In this document: positions 8,041 to 13,731 of the stretch, in pieces
Numbering within the stretch: the first letter of the stretch is position 1
Layout: every line of letters begins with the position of its first letter
Source: a virus
Reading direction: 5' to 3' (one strand)
Length of the DNA: 42,347 bases
Virus record (IMG/VR): IMGVR_UViG_3300017963_000411
Location: 1-42,347 of that record
Notes under the pieces: model-generated
Database searches by the model: none
What the model was told of the DNA's origin: nothing
Seen by the model: the letters and a program-made list of their open reading frames with translations, nothing else
Position numbers and translations under genes: made by a program

Positions 8041-8271
8041 TCAGATACGACCCCCGGAGTTTGGCGCCCGTCCGACCTTTTCAAGATATTCCGTTTTGAT
8101 TCCTTCGTAACAAAGAATCCCGCCCGTTTCAAAGGCCGCCATTTTGACGACCGAATATCCTTGGGTTTTTGAAGCCCAACAATAAATCGCTAATTTACCG
8201 AAGTATTCTTTTCTTGGACGCGATACGACAAGGACGTCGTTTTTTCGAAATGATTTCCTTTTCTTTGCCAT
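8041..8271 (-). CDS. Hypothetical protein (76 aa)
   Basis: The ATG at 8271 has SD GGGGG six bases upstream. The protein is basic at the N-terminus (MAKKRKSFRKNDVLVV) and predicted mostly beta, with CYEGIKTEYLEKVGR near the end. No family is recognised. It immediately precedes the ParB-like gene; the SD-like GGGGG in its last codons probably serves that gene. Confidence 0.7.
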   Translation of the reverse strand: MAKKRKSFRKNDVLVVSRPRKEYFGKLAIYCWASKTQGYSVVKMAAFETGGILCYEGIKTEYLEKVGRAPNSGGRI

Positions 8272-8284
8272 TGATACCCCCGCG

Positions 8285-8470
8285 TTAAAATTCGTCTAAA
8301 TAATCGGATTCAAAATACATTTGGATTCTATCGCTTCGATTTTGACCAACGGCGGCGGCCTTCCTGTCTGCGGCTTCGACGTGAATTTTTAGGACCCGGC
8401 AAGTAATGATCATTGTTTCCTTGTCGCCTGTATTTTTTGGTCTTCCGATTTTCTTTTCTGGTTTGCTCAT
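8285..8470 (-). CDS. Small ribbon-helix-helix-like protein (61 aa)
   Basis: The sequence KKIGRPKNTGDKETMIITCRV followed by HVEAADRKAAAVGQNRSDRIQMYF resembles a ribbon-helix-helix DNA-binding protein: a basic N-terminus, one beta strand, then two helices with an NRSDRI turn. Such small proteins usually regulate phage transcription, but no operator can be tied to it here. The ATG at 8470 lacks a clear SD. A second ORF in another frame (8328-8579) overlaps most of it. Confidence 0.6.
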   Translation of the reverse strand: MSKPEKKIGRPKNTGDKETMIITCRVLKIHVEAADRKAAAVGQNRSDRIQMYFESDYLDEF

Positions 8471-8579
8471 TTTTAGCCCATAAATTAAATAGGGAACAAT
8501 GGTTCGCGACTGATTTTATTTTGCATATATTAAAACAACCGCAATTTTTGAAATCGCATACCATTAATATAATTTCCAT
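8328..8579 (-). CDS. Possible cysteine-rich small protein overlapping the RHH-like gene
   Basis: The N-terminal half (VCDFKNCGCFNICKIKS, then NHCSLFNLW) has a Cys/His pattern that could bind zinc and is not explained by any other gene between 8470 and 8579. The C-terminal half is Lys/Arg-rich and lies on the RHH-like gene in another frame, which looks like shadow translation. No SD is seen at the ATG. A real gene may end earlier or be frameshifted. Confidence 0.35.
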   Translation of the reverse strand: MEIILMVCDFKNCGCFNICKIKSVANHCSLFNLWAKNEQTRKENRKTKKYRRQGNNDHYLPGPKNSRRSRRQEGRRRWSKSKR

Positions 8580-8591
8580 ATTACGTTTTTG

Positions 8592-8801
8592 CTAAATATT
8601 TTTTGTATTACGCAATTTCCGGAATATCCCGAAAAGTGCGTAAAAAAAGAAGATCAATAAAATAATGTCCAATTTGAAGTTAATTATTTTTTGACGATCC
8701 AAGATTTGTTCTTGACGGGCGACGACATGAGATTGAAGGTGAAAACGATAATTGTTTAATACGCGGCCGGTATGGTCGGCGTATTCTTTGGCGGTATCCA
8801 T
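8592..8801 (-). CDS. Small single-pass membrane protein (69 aa)
   Basis: The ATG at 8801 overlaps the stop of the upstream ORF (TAATG). The protein has a charged helical N-terminal half (HVVARQEQILDRQKIINFKL) and one strongly hydrophobic segment, DIILLIFFFYALFGIF, at residues 44-60 followed by a basic tail. It probably inserts in the inner membrane with one pass. It could be a superinfection, lysis-control or envelope protein, but nothing in the sequence decides this. Confidence 0.6.
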   Translation of the reverse strand: MDTAKEYADHTGRVLNNYRFHLQSHVVARQEQILDRQKIINFKLDIILLIFFFYALFGIFRKLRNTKNI

Positions 8802-9175
8802 TATTGATATTCCTTTTTTATTATAGCTTTTATACTATCTTTCCATTTAATTTTTGACATGTCTTTAAAATGTCGATATATATTCCGAATTCCGCTATCG
8901 GACTGCAATATTTCGATCGTTGAAATATGTTCGTTTGCTTTCCAGTTAATGGTGCACCGCCGCTCTACACACATTGAGCTAACGCACCCCTTATAGCCGC
9001 TGTTAATGGATAGTCGAGCCGTTCCAACAGTCCAACAAGCGAGAACCAGGATACCAGCCCTGTAAATTCCCGCAATGGGATTTGCACCCACTAAGTCGAT
9101 TTCTGCCCCGTCTGCCTGTACAACGGCATCGACACTTTTGACGGAGTGATTTTTGGCAAGTGGTAAATTTGCCAT
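8801..9175 (-). CDS. Uncertain ORF running through a structured inverted-repeat element (124 aa)
   Basis: The ATG at 9175 is preceded by GAGGG at good spacing, so it is preferred over upstream in-frame ATGs without SD. The predicted protein (MANLPLAKNHSVKSVDAVVQ...) has a hydrophobic stretch IYRAGILVLACWTVG and an unusual Cys-rich middle (GCVSSMCVERRC). The coding region contains one side of long inverted repeats whose other side covers the SD, so the start could be sequestered in mRNA. Composition between about 8943 and 9263 differs from the flanks. The C-terminal 35 residues (MSKIKWKDSIKAIIKKEY) look like ordinary phage sequence. This may be a gene, an insertion into one, or a structured RNA. 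Confidence 0.4.
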   Translation of the reverse strand: MANLPLAKNHSVKSVDAVVQADGAEIDLVGANPIAGIYRAGILVLACWTVGTARLSINSGYKGCVSSMCVERRCTINWKANEHISTIEILQSDSGIRNIYRHFKDMSKIKWKDSIKAIIKKEYQ

Positions 9176-9225
9176 TATGCCCTCGCTTGTTGGATTATTA
9201 TACATAGGCTCGATTTCCATTAACG
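9002..9225 (-). repeat. Nested inverted repeats forming one long hairpin element
   Basis: Three perfect inverted-repeat pairs nest in register: GTTAATGGA (9002-9010) with TCCATTAAC (9217-9225), TCGAGCC with GGCTCGA just inside, and TCCAACAAGCGAG (9031-9043) with CTCGCTTGTTGGA (9182-9194). Together they pair 29 bases around a loop of about 138 nt that contains a further GTCGAT/ATCGAC pair. Just outside, 8951-8987 can form GGTGC/GCACC with an inner GCTC/GAGC. The arrangement looks like a structured RNA, a MITE-like insertion or an attC-like folded site; no known class is recognised. Confidence 0.7.
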
Positions 9226-9228
9226 TCT

Positions 9229-9263
9229 GCGAAACGGGCGAAGTTTTAATTTTGCCCTTTCGC
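9229..9263. other. Strong hairpin between small genes
   Basis: GCGAAA plus GGGC (9229-9239) pairs with GCCC plus TTTCGC (9254-9263), giving a 10-bp stem with one bulged base and a 14-nt AT-rich loop. No T tract follows on either strand, so it is not a typical terminator. It lies just upstream (minus sense) of the 9002-9225 element and may be part of the same structured region. Confidence 0.6.
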
Positions 9264-9283
9264 TGTTGTACGCTGTCGCAAAA

Positions 9284-9484
9284 TTACTCCACTTTTGTAA
9301 AATTTTTATAAACTCTATACCAACCAGAACCGTTTTCCGATACTAAATCATAATAACGTTCTGGAGAATATGATCCGTCGTTATGATGTACGGCATGTTC
9401 TATTATACGTTTATGGAAATTGATAATGAACATAGTTAATATCGAACCATCAATATTTAATAATGTAAAAATTTTACCTATCAT
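9284..9484 (-). CDS. Small hypothetical protein (66 aa)
   Basis: The ATG at 9484 has a textbook SD (AGGAGG followed by four T) and is preferred over the longer reading to 9514. It begins MIGKIFTLLNIDGSILTMFI and ends with SGWYRVYKNFTKVE. The N-terminus is moderately hydrophobic; the rest looks like a small beta-rich domain. No family is recognised. Confidence 0.65.
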   Translation of the reverse strand: MIGKIFTLLNIDGSILTMFIINFHKRIIEHAVHHNDGSYSPERYYDLVSENGSGWYRVYKNFTKVE

Positions 9485-9551
9485 AAAACCTCCTAATTTT
9501 GCGATTGTGTACAATATATAAATATCCTAATTCATTTATTCGACCTTCCAT
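9474..9551 (-). CDS. Possible 25-residue peptide
   Basis: An ATG at 9551 overlaps the stop of the upstream gene (TAATG) and has SD GGGGCG at good spacing. The peptide (MEGRINELGYLYIVHNRKIR plus five residues) ends across the start of the next gene. The interlocking ends and SD support translation; the size leaves this uncertain. Confidence 0.4.
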   Translation of the reverse strand: MEGRINELGYLYIVHNRKIRRFYDR

Positions 9552-9712
9552 TAATCGCCCCTTTTGTCTTTGGTTAAAATTTCAAGTTCCTTTATGAATT
9601 CCGTTTTTATCCTGTAATCGCCCCCCGGCATGAATTGAGCATGACGAAGCATTCGCCGGACCGCTTCCGTTAACTCCAAATAATCTGTTTTGCAAATTGA
9701 TCCATTTACCAT
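9551..9712 (-). CDS. Small helical hypothetical protein (53 aa)
   Basis: The ATG at 9712 has SD GGGGG six bases upstream. The translation (MVNGSICKTDYLELTEAVRR, then MLRHAQFMPGGDYRIKTEF and a charged end) looks like a genuine soluble helical protein. A longer open frame over the same DNA (9582-9794) begins at TTG and turns into improbable sequence after its first 25 residues. No homologue is recognised. Confidence 0.6.
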   Translation of the reverse strand: MVNGSICKTDYLELTEAVRRMLRHAQFMPGGDYRIKTEFIKELEILTKDKRGD

Positions 9713-9786
9713 AATCGCCCCCGTGTATTTTGTATCTTCTATACAAATCCTTTAAAATAAGAGTGTCGACCGAATCCATATCTAAT

Positions 9787-9969
9787 TTATTCAAAATCCC
9801 GCCAATATAAAAAAGCCAATAATGGCGATAATAAAAAACTTAATATGGCAAGTATAACATTCCTTCTAAAATAAAACGGCGTCGTCCAAACGCACCAAAG
9901 GCATTTAAAATATCGAAATACATAACTGAGCGCGGACCGCCGGCGTTTAAAAAATATATGTTTACTCAT
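9787..9969 (-). CDS. Small membrane protein (60 aa)
   Basis: The ATG at 9969 overlaps the end of the HNH-like gene by 8 nt and is preferred over the upstream ATG at 10074, which would lie wholly on that gene. The N-terminus is basic (MSKHIFFKRRRSALS); the C-terminal third holds a hydrophobic segment (VILAILSFLLSPLLAFLYW) consistent with one membrane pass, positive side in. Its function is unknown. Confidence 0.6.
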   Translation of the reverse strand: MSKHIFFKRRRSALSYVFRYFKCLWCVWTTPFYFRRNVILAILSFLLSPLLAFLYWRDFE

Positions 9970-10294
9970 ATTCAAATTTCCTTCCGTGTTTATTTCTATA
10001 ATACAAACCGACTTCATATAAGTCAATACAATATTTCTTCTCAATTTCGAATGGTCCTTTTGCGTGTATTTCATTGTGATGTTTCAAACATATTGGTACG
10101 CATTCCCGATCGTCACATTTCTGACCGACGCCTTTTCCTCGTTTTCCGTAATGGTGATGTATCCCGCCGGCTGGATATCTCGGAACTGCGCGATTGTCTA
10201 CAGTAACCCACTGATAACAGCAACAACACGGTTCATCATCAAGTAATTTTAAATATTCCCTATCACGAATAGGTTTATTTTTTTGTAAAGTCAC
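9962..10294 (-). CDS. HNH-like nuclease (DUF968-like)
   Basis: The 110-residue protein opens with IRDREYLKLLDDEPCCCCYQW, has GGIHHHYGKRGKGVGQKCDD and then CVPICLKHHNEIHAKGPFEI. The Cys pairs, HHH triplet, KCDD and HHxxxH arrangement match DUF968/HNH proteins encoded in phage recombination regions, where they are thought to cut branched or single-stranded DNA intermediates. Start is a GTG at 10294 overlapping the upstream stop (GTGA) with an AAAAGG SD. It lies in the same unit as a RusA-like resolvase and ERF protein, consistent with DNA processing. Nuclease activity is inferred from the zinc/HNH pattern. Confidence 0.78.
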   Translation of the reverse strand: MTLQKNKPIRDREYLKLLDDEPCCCCYQWVTVDNRAVPRYPAGGIHHHYGKRGKGVGQKCDDRECVPICLKHHNEIHAKGPFEIEKKYCIDLYEVGLYYRNKHGRKFEYE

Positions 10295-10443
10295 CTTTTC
10301 AATTCCTTTTTTACCATTGCTTTAACCCGCGCCTTATAACAGGAATAACATAGATCGTATATCTTCCCGTAGAATTCGACGTTAATCATGAGATTTCTTG
10401 TTGGTTTTTTACAGTCAGAACAGTCATTTAAAATTTTTGGCAT
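10291..10443 (-). CDS. Zinc-ribbon-like small protein (50 aa)
   Basis: The ORF from the ATG at 10443 (SD GGGG) reads MPKILNDCSDCKKPTRNLMI, then YDLCYSCYKARVKAM and a Lys-rich end. The two CxxC pairs 22 residues apart are a clear zinc-ribbon pattern. Its stop overlaps the GTG start of the HNH-like gene, so the two are probably co-translated and may cooperate. No family is assigned. Confidence 0.65.
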   Translation of the reverse strand: MPKILNDCSDCKKPTRNLMINVEFYGKIYDLCYSCYKARVKAMVKKELKR

Positions 10444-10452
10444 GGTACCCCA

Positions 10453-10560
10453 CTATTTGAAATTTAAAAACGGTCGAACAAAAATTATGTATATTAAAAA
10501 CGAGATAGTTAAAATTATCGGAACTGCCAATATGATTTTTATGGTCAATTCGAACATCAT
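10453..10560 (-). CDS. Tiny membrane peptide (35 aa)
   Basis: An ATG at 10560 overlaps the stop of the upstream gene (ATGA). The peptide is almost entirely hydrophobic (MMFELTIKIILAVPIILTIS followed by FLIYIIFV) with a short basic end, so it is a single-pass membrane peptide. It resembles the small inner-membrane peptides phages make early in infection; nothing specific can be said of its role. Confidence 0.5.
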   Translation of the reverse strand: MMFELTIKIILAVPIILTISFLIYIIFVRPFLNFK

Positions 10561-10703
10561 TCTTTTTTCTCGTTCTGCTTTTCGTATTCAACTTTCGCGC
10601 ATTTTGCACAAGCCTTAACACCGCCAATAATCCAGTAACATTCACCTTTTTTAATAGCACAGGAACAGTAAAAACATTTAGTCTTATATCTTGCTTTTTT
10701 CAT
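10557..10703 (-). CDS. Zinc-ribbon small protein (48 aa)
   Basis: The ATG at 10703 overlaps the stop of the upstream gene (TAATG) and GGGG lies about ten bases before it. The peptide has CFYCSC near the N-terminus and CAKC near residue 35, a four-Cys zinc ribbon, and a charged C-terminus. It overlaps the membrane peptide gene in ATGA form. No family is recognised; part of a run of small Cys-rich proteins from 10.3 to 11.5 kb. Confidence 0.6.
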   Translation of the reverse strand: MKKARYKTKCFYCSCAIKKGECYWIIGGVKACAKCAKVEYEKQNEKKE

Positions 10704-11305
10704 TATTTCCCCAAATATTCGATTTTCGAAGACATTAACTCTTCGTAATCAAAATAATTTTTAAAAGCTTCGACTATCATAAACGACTCACCTTCCAATC
10801 CGAAAAAATGATTATCATAAACGACTGCGTACCTTGGTACCATTAATTCGTTTTTAACAAATCTGGCGCCTTCGGCCGTATAATAATAATGTCCAGATTT
10901 ATTTTCATTCTTTCTAATTAATCCCCAAAATCGAAGTTTTGCGACGTCACCGCGCGTCGCTGATGATGTTCTACACCGCTTCAAAAATCCCTCGATGTGC
11001 ATTGACTTCAATACGTTGTGATCGTATTTGAAATAATATTTATGAATAAGAATTAACGCCCTGGCCATTGATGAAGTTATTGTCCTGTGATATATTTTTG
11101 TCCAACGTCCACAAGCGAAGCATTTACAACCGTCGCCGGCCGCTTGTTCTCGAATCCAATCGTTCGGGATTCCGTAATCTTCTTTTTCAATTGGCCGATA
11201 ATTAAAAAGGTCCAATTGTTCGGGATTTTTTGTTTTCGTAAAATCACTTTGAGTGTCAGCTTCATAGCTATTTATTGTACTATAACCATTAAAATCATTT
11301 TTCAA
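10703..11305 (-). CDS. Winged-helix DNA-binding-like phage protein (200 aa)
   Basis: Translation most likely starts at the TTG at 11305, which has GGGGGTTAAGG just before it; the longer frame to 11392 overlaps the next gene. A zinc-like CKCFACGRW motif near residue 60 is followed by a helical segment (SSMARALILIHKYY), then a winged-helix pattern (TRGDVAKLRFWGLIRK, GHYYYTAEGARFV) and a conserved-looking end (FDYEELM). I recognise this layout from an uncharacterised, widespread phage family. It is likely a DNA-binding regulator or recombination accessory; this is inference from fold. Confidence 0.75.
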   Translation of the reverse strand: MKNDFNGYSTINSYEADTQSDFTKTKNPEQLDLFNYRPIEKEDYGIPNDWIREQAAGDGCKCFACGRWTKIYHRTITSSMARALILIHKYYFKYDHNVLKSMHIEGFLKRCRTSSATRGDVAKLRFWGLIRKNENKSGHYYYTAEGARFVKNELMVPRYAVVYDNHFFGLEGESFMIVEAFKNYFDYEELMSSKIEYLGK

Positions 11306-11307
11306 CC

Positions 11308-11484
11308 TTAACCCCCTTTTATTAATTCTTCCTTTATTCCGCAATAATCGCAATGACCATCCGATATTGAAGCATGAATACAATATCCGCATTTTTCACA
11401 ATACAGAACTCCGAAGCCGTCGAAGTCTTCGTATTCCGCGCCGCATTTCGGACAAGTCATTATTGGCATTTCGTTATTCTTCAT
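11308..11484 (-). CDS. Double zinc-ribbon small protein (58 aa)
   Basis: The ORF from ATG 11484 contains TCPKCGAEY, YCEKCGYC and HCDYCG, three CxxC knuckles typical of zinc ribbons. Its start overlaps the 3' end of the methyltransferase gene and its stop touches the TTG start of the next gene. The SD is weak, so translation is probably coupled. No function is assignable; zinc ribbons of this type often bind nucleic acid. Confidence 0.65.
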   Translation of the reverse strand: MKNNEMPIMTCPKCGAEYEDFDGFGVLYCEKCGYCIHASISDGHCDYCGIKEELIKGG

Positions 11485-12304
11485 TTGTCAATAATTCCCA
11501 TACCACTCTAACCACTTGCGGAACTTGTCCGTTTCCAATTGCTTTAAGGCGCTCCACTCGATTGGCCATCCCATAAGCCATTCGACCCAATCCGGATTCA
11601 GGGAACCAGTCTTTTCTTTTTCTGTTTTCGCTACTGCTGTAACAAGATCGTCCCCACCTGACTTTTTCCTGTTCACTCTGGAATAATCCGGACCGCTTGC
11701 GCTCGCTCTCGGGGTCGGCCAAATTCTCAAACCTTCCCGGACTGCTATTTGATCCCGTAAATTGTTCGGTTCCTTGTATTCCGACGCTTTTGGAGACAGC
11801 CAATATCCATATTCTTTTCCGTCTATGGAAGGCTCCAACGTTATTAGCCCCATATTTAATCGCTGGTAACGCTTCGTATCCGTTTTCAGATAATTGGTTG
11901 AATATTGTAATGGTGTATTCGTGAGACAATAAACCGGGAACGTTTTCAAGAAAGACAAAGATTGGCTTGATTCTTCGAATAACGTCAATTGTTTCGGGCC
12001 ACATATTTCTATCATCTTTTTCCGCTTTTCCTTTACCCGCGACACTAAATGGTTGACAAGGGAATCCCGCTGTAATGACGTCAACCATTCCCGAATATGC
12101 GTCGGCGTACCCTTCATTAATGAATTTTCGGATATCGCCGAATATTGGAGCATTATCGAAGATTCCGTCTTCAATTCTTCGTCTAATAATTTTTTGGCAA
12201 TATTTATTGAATTCGACATATCCTATACACTCCCAACCTAAAAGTTTAGTTCCAAGCAAACCGCCTCCGGCTCCTGAAAATAAAGACAATTCTTTAATAG
12301 CCAT
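11474..12304 (-). CDS. DNA (cytosine-5-)-methyltransferase
   Basis: From the ATG at 12304 (276 aa) the protein has motif I LFSGAGGG (8-15), the catalytic GFPCQPFS loop with Cys83, motif VI ENV (120-122), motif VIII HRRKRIW (160-166), and the C-terminal pair GRMAYGMANRVERLKAIGNG and QVP (motifs IX/X). It would transfer a methyl group from S-adenosylmethionine to cytosine C5 and probably protects phage DNA from host restriction. It overlaps the RusA-like gene by 11 nt. An in-frame TTG at 12325 is less likely. A second long reading frame overlies its last 530 nt. Confidence 0.92.
   Translation of the reverse strand: MAIKELSLFSGAGGGLLGTKLLGWECIGYVEFNKYCQKIIRRRIEDGIFDNAPIFGDIRKFINEGYADAYSGMVDVITAGFPCQPFSVAGKGKAEKDDRNMWPETIDVIRRIKPIFVFLENVPGLLSHEYTITIFNQLSENGYEALPAIKYGANNVGAFHRRKRIWILAVSKSVGIQGTEQFTGSNSSPGRFENLADPESERKRSGLFQSEQEKVRWGRSCYSSSENRKRKDWFPESGLGRMAYGMANRVERLKAIGNGQVPQVVRVVWELLTNEE
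11488..12015 (-). CDS. ORF overprinted on the methyltransferase (175 aa)
   Basis: In a different frame of the same strand, an ORF of 175 codons begins at ATG 12015 (GGAAAAAG just upstream) and stays open back to 12219. It reads MIEICGPKQLTLFEESS, later WPTPRASASGPDYSR, GGDDLVTAVA, and ends with LNPDWVEWLMGWPIEWSALK, LETDKFRKWLEWYG. I recognise this as a phage protein type (QLTLF start, WPTP, LNPxWVEWLMGWP near the end) that normally accompanies phage cytosine methyltransferases, not as random shadow sequence. The methyltransferase C-terminus is conserved in its own frame over the same DNA, so both frames appear to be used. Function is unknown; it may be a companion or specificity factor. Confidence 0.6.
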   Translation of the reverse strand: MIEICGPKQLTLFEESSQSLSFLKTFPVYCLTNTPLQYSTNYLKTDTKRYQRLNMGLITLEPSIDGKEYGYWLSPKASEYKEPNNLRDQIAVREGLRIWPTPRASASGPDYSRVNRKKSGGDDLVTAVAKTEKEKTGSLNPDWVEWLMGWPIEWSALKQLETDKFRKWLEWYGNY

Positions 12305-12683
12305 CGGGCCGCCATACTTCAACAACGATTCGCGGATTTTCCAAGGTCCAAAATTTTACGGCTTTATCAAAAGCGATCGATCTATCGTCTTTGAATAACG
12401 CATCTTTGACCGCCTTTAAAATATTATCGCTATCCGGCACGCTTTGATGATATCGCCCGGCCATTGCCGCTTTTTTCTTTTCTGACCATGACTTCGGAAC
12501 TTGGATATATATTTCCAAAAAAATACCGGTCGGACGGACCGGAAGGCGCCCCGCTTGCAATCTTGCCGAATCCGCCCAAATACGATATTTCATAACGCAT
12601 GGACGTTCTTTCCAGCGGTCGCGCTGTGATTGCCGCGGCTTGGCGACCGGATTTCCATGGATTACAAATTTTTTTGATTCCAT
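12294..12683 (-). CDS. rusA: RusA-like Holliday junction resolvase
   Basis: The 129-residue protein has the RusA pattern: IHGNPVAKPRQSQRDRW at the N-terminus, IYIQVPKSWSEKKKAAM in the middle, then PDSDNILKAVKDALFKDD with Asp84, Asp86 and Asp99/100 as the metal-binding acids. RusA homodimers cut Holliday junctions symmetrically, resolving recombination intermediates so that concatemeric DNA can be packaged. Start is the ATG at 12683, without clear SD, 13 nt after the preceding gene. The length is normal for the family. Confidence 0.88.
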   Translation of the reverse strand: MESKKFVIHGNPVAKPRQSQRDRWKERPCVMKYRIWADSARLQAGRLPVRPTGIFLEIYIQVPKSWSEKKKAAMAGRYHQSVPDSDNILKAVKDALFKDDRSIAFDKAVKFWTLENPRIVVEVWRPDGY

Positions 12684-12695
12684 ATTATAATTTAA

Positions 12696-13730
12696 TTAAA
12701 CAACCGCAATTTTCCAAAACCCGTCTTCTTGTTCCGGGTCCCCAATTGCTTTGAATGTTTCTTTTCCTTCGTAATTCTGTATTTCCCCTTCCTTTACCAT
12801 TCGGAAGGTCTGTCCTTCCTTTAATCCGGCGAATGGAATTTCGACCCATTTTTCGCCGTTCTTAACTTCGACGTCGGTTCCGGGTTCGTTGTCGACTATT
12901 TCAAGGACCTTGCCGTCGGTCGCGTCTTCCGATTCCCCTGATTCTTCTGGGATCGATCCGTCAAGCGGTTTTCCGTGGTCTTCAAGATCAAGCTTTTCCT
13001 GCCTGTCTTCGTCCGTTATCGGCTTTTCTTGTAGAACTTCACCGGATGATTTCCGGATAATGTGTTTAATTCCCTTGGTCCAATTGAATTCGATAATACA
13101 TTCGATTTCTTCAACCTTGGTTTTTTCGCGATAATTTTTTGCAAGCGTCCGGATTTCGGCGTCCAATTTTTTCATTGATTTACCGTAATCCTTTTTAATG
13201 TCGGATAGTTCTTCCTCTAAATCCTCAAAAGCTTTTATCTTTTGGGAAATATCGTCCATTACGGATATAAGTTCGTCTTTCCCAAGCGCGACCGGAAGCG
13301 ATAAAGTATCTTCCCGTTTCGTGATTTCCATTTCATCGGCCATAAGTACCCCGCTTTTGTTTAATTTATATGGTATTTGAAAAAATTTTAATTGTCCTTT
13401 TATTGAAATAAATGGAAGCGGGCGGCCGTTTTTAATTACGAACCCCCAAGGACCCGCGAACCATTTACTTTGCGAATTGGCGACGCAATCAATTATTTCT
13501 GCATATCCTACAATACCCCCTTTTGGTAATGTTGAGATTACGGGTATCCGGGCGGCGGCCGCGTCCGGGATCGTCGAAGCGATCCAATCATACGCGCCGC
13601 GGTCAACCGACTTTCCCGCGTGGATTAAAACAGGGCCGCGATAATTCGTCGGCCAAGTTCGATTTTCAATATCTTTAAAGCCATTGGCGATTAACCAAGC
13701 CCAAGGCTGTTTTATGCTTAAAGCGTACAA
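12696..13730 (-). CDS. ASCH-domain protein fused to a coiled-coil phage protein
   Basis: Residues 1-115 form an ASCH domain (MYALSIKQPWAWLIANGFKD, IENRTWPTNYRGPVLIHAGK, ending FISIKGQLKFF), a PUA-like fold that binds RNA or modified nucleotides. After a short linker, residues 130-344 look like a separate protein: a charged coiled coil (DDISQKIKAFEDLEEELSD), a beta segment (EIECIIEFNWTKGIKHIIR, SSGEVLQEKPIT), an acidic linker and a C-terminal domain. A strong internal SD (GCGGGG) precedes an in-frame ATG at 13343 exactly at the junction, so the second part may also be made alone. The main start is a TTG at 13730 with AAGGA upstream. Confidence 0.75.
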   Translation of the reverse strand: MYALSIKQPWAWLIANGFKDIENRTWPTNYRGPVLIHAGKSVDRGAYDWIASTIPDAAAARIPVISTLPKGGIVGYAEIIDCVANSQSKWFAGPWGFVIKNGRPLPFISIKGQLKFFQIPYKLNKSGVLMADEMEITKREDTLSLPVALGKDELISVMDDISQKIKAFEDLEEELSDIKKDYGKSMKKLDAEIRTLAKNYREKTKVEEIECIIEFNWTKGIKHIIRKSSGEVLQEKPITDEDRQEKLDLEDHGKPLDGSIPEESGESEDATDGKVLEIVDNEPGTDVEVKNGEKWVEIPFAGLKEGQTFRMVKEGEIQNYEGKETFKAIGDPEQEDGFWKIAVV

Positions 13731-13731
13731 A

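Noticed and set aside
8940-9105. tRNA-like pieces: a D-arm-like TTAGCTC...GAGC (minus, near 8985-8960) and a T-arm-like GTGGGTGCAAATCCCAT (near 9091-9075)
   Set aside because: They occur in permuted order, the acceptor halves do not pair, the D-loop lacks GG and the T-loop lacks TTC, so neither a normal nor a permuted tRNA can be built.
9582-9794. 70-codon minus ORF starting at TTG
   Set aside because: Only the first 25 codons look protein-like; the rest is a shadow of the better-supported gene at 9551-9712. A short peptide from ATG 9779 cannot be excluded.
10424-10660. 78-codon minus ORF
   Set aside because: It overlays three small genes in other frames that have interlocking starts and stops and CxxC or membrane features; its own sequence looks random and it lacks an SD.
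11474-12325. Restriction endonuclease partner for the methyltransferase
   Set aside because: No nuclease motif occurs in the flanking genes; the overprinted ORF lacks PD-(D/E)XK or HNH signatures, so the methyltransferase appears to be an orphan.
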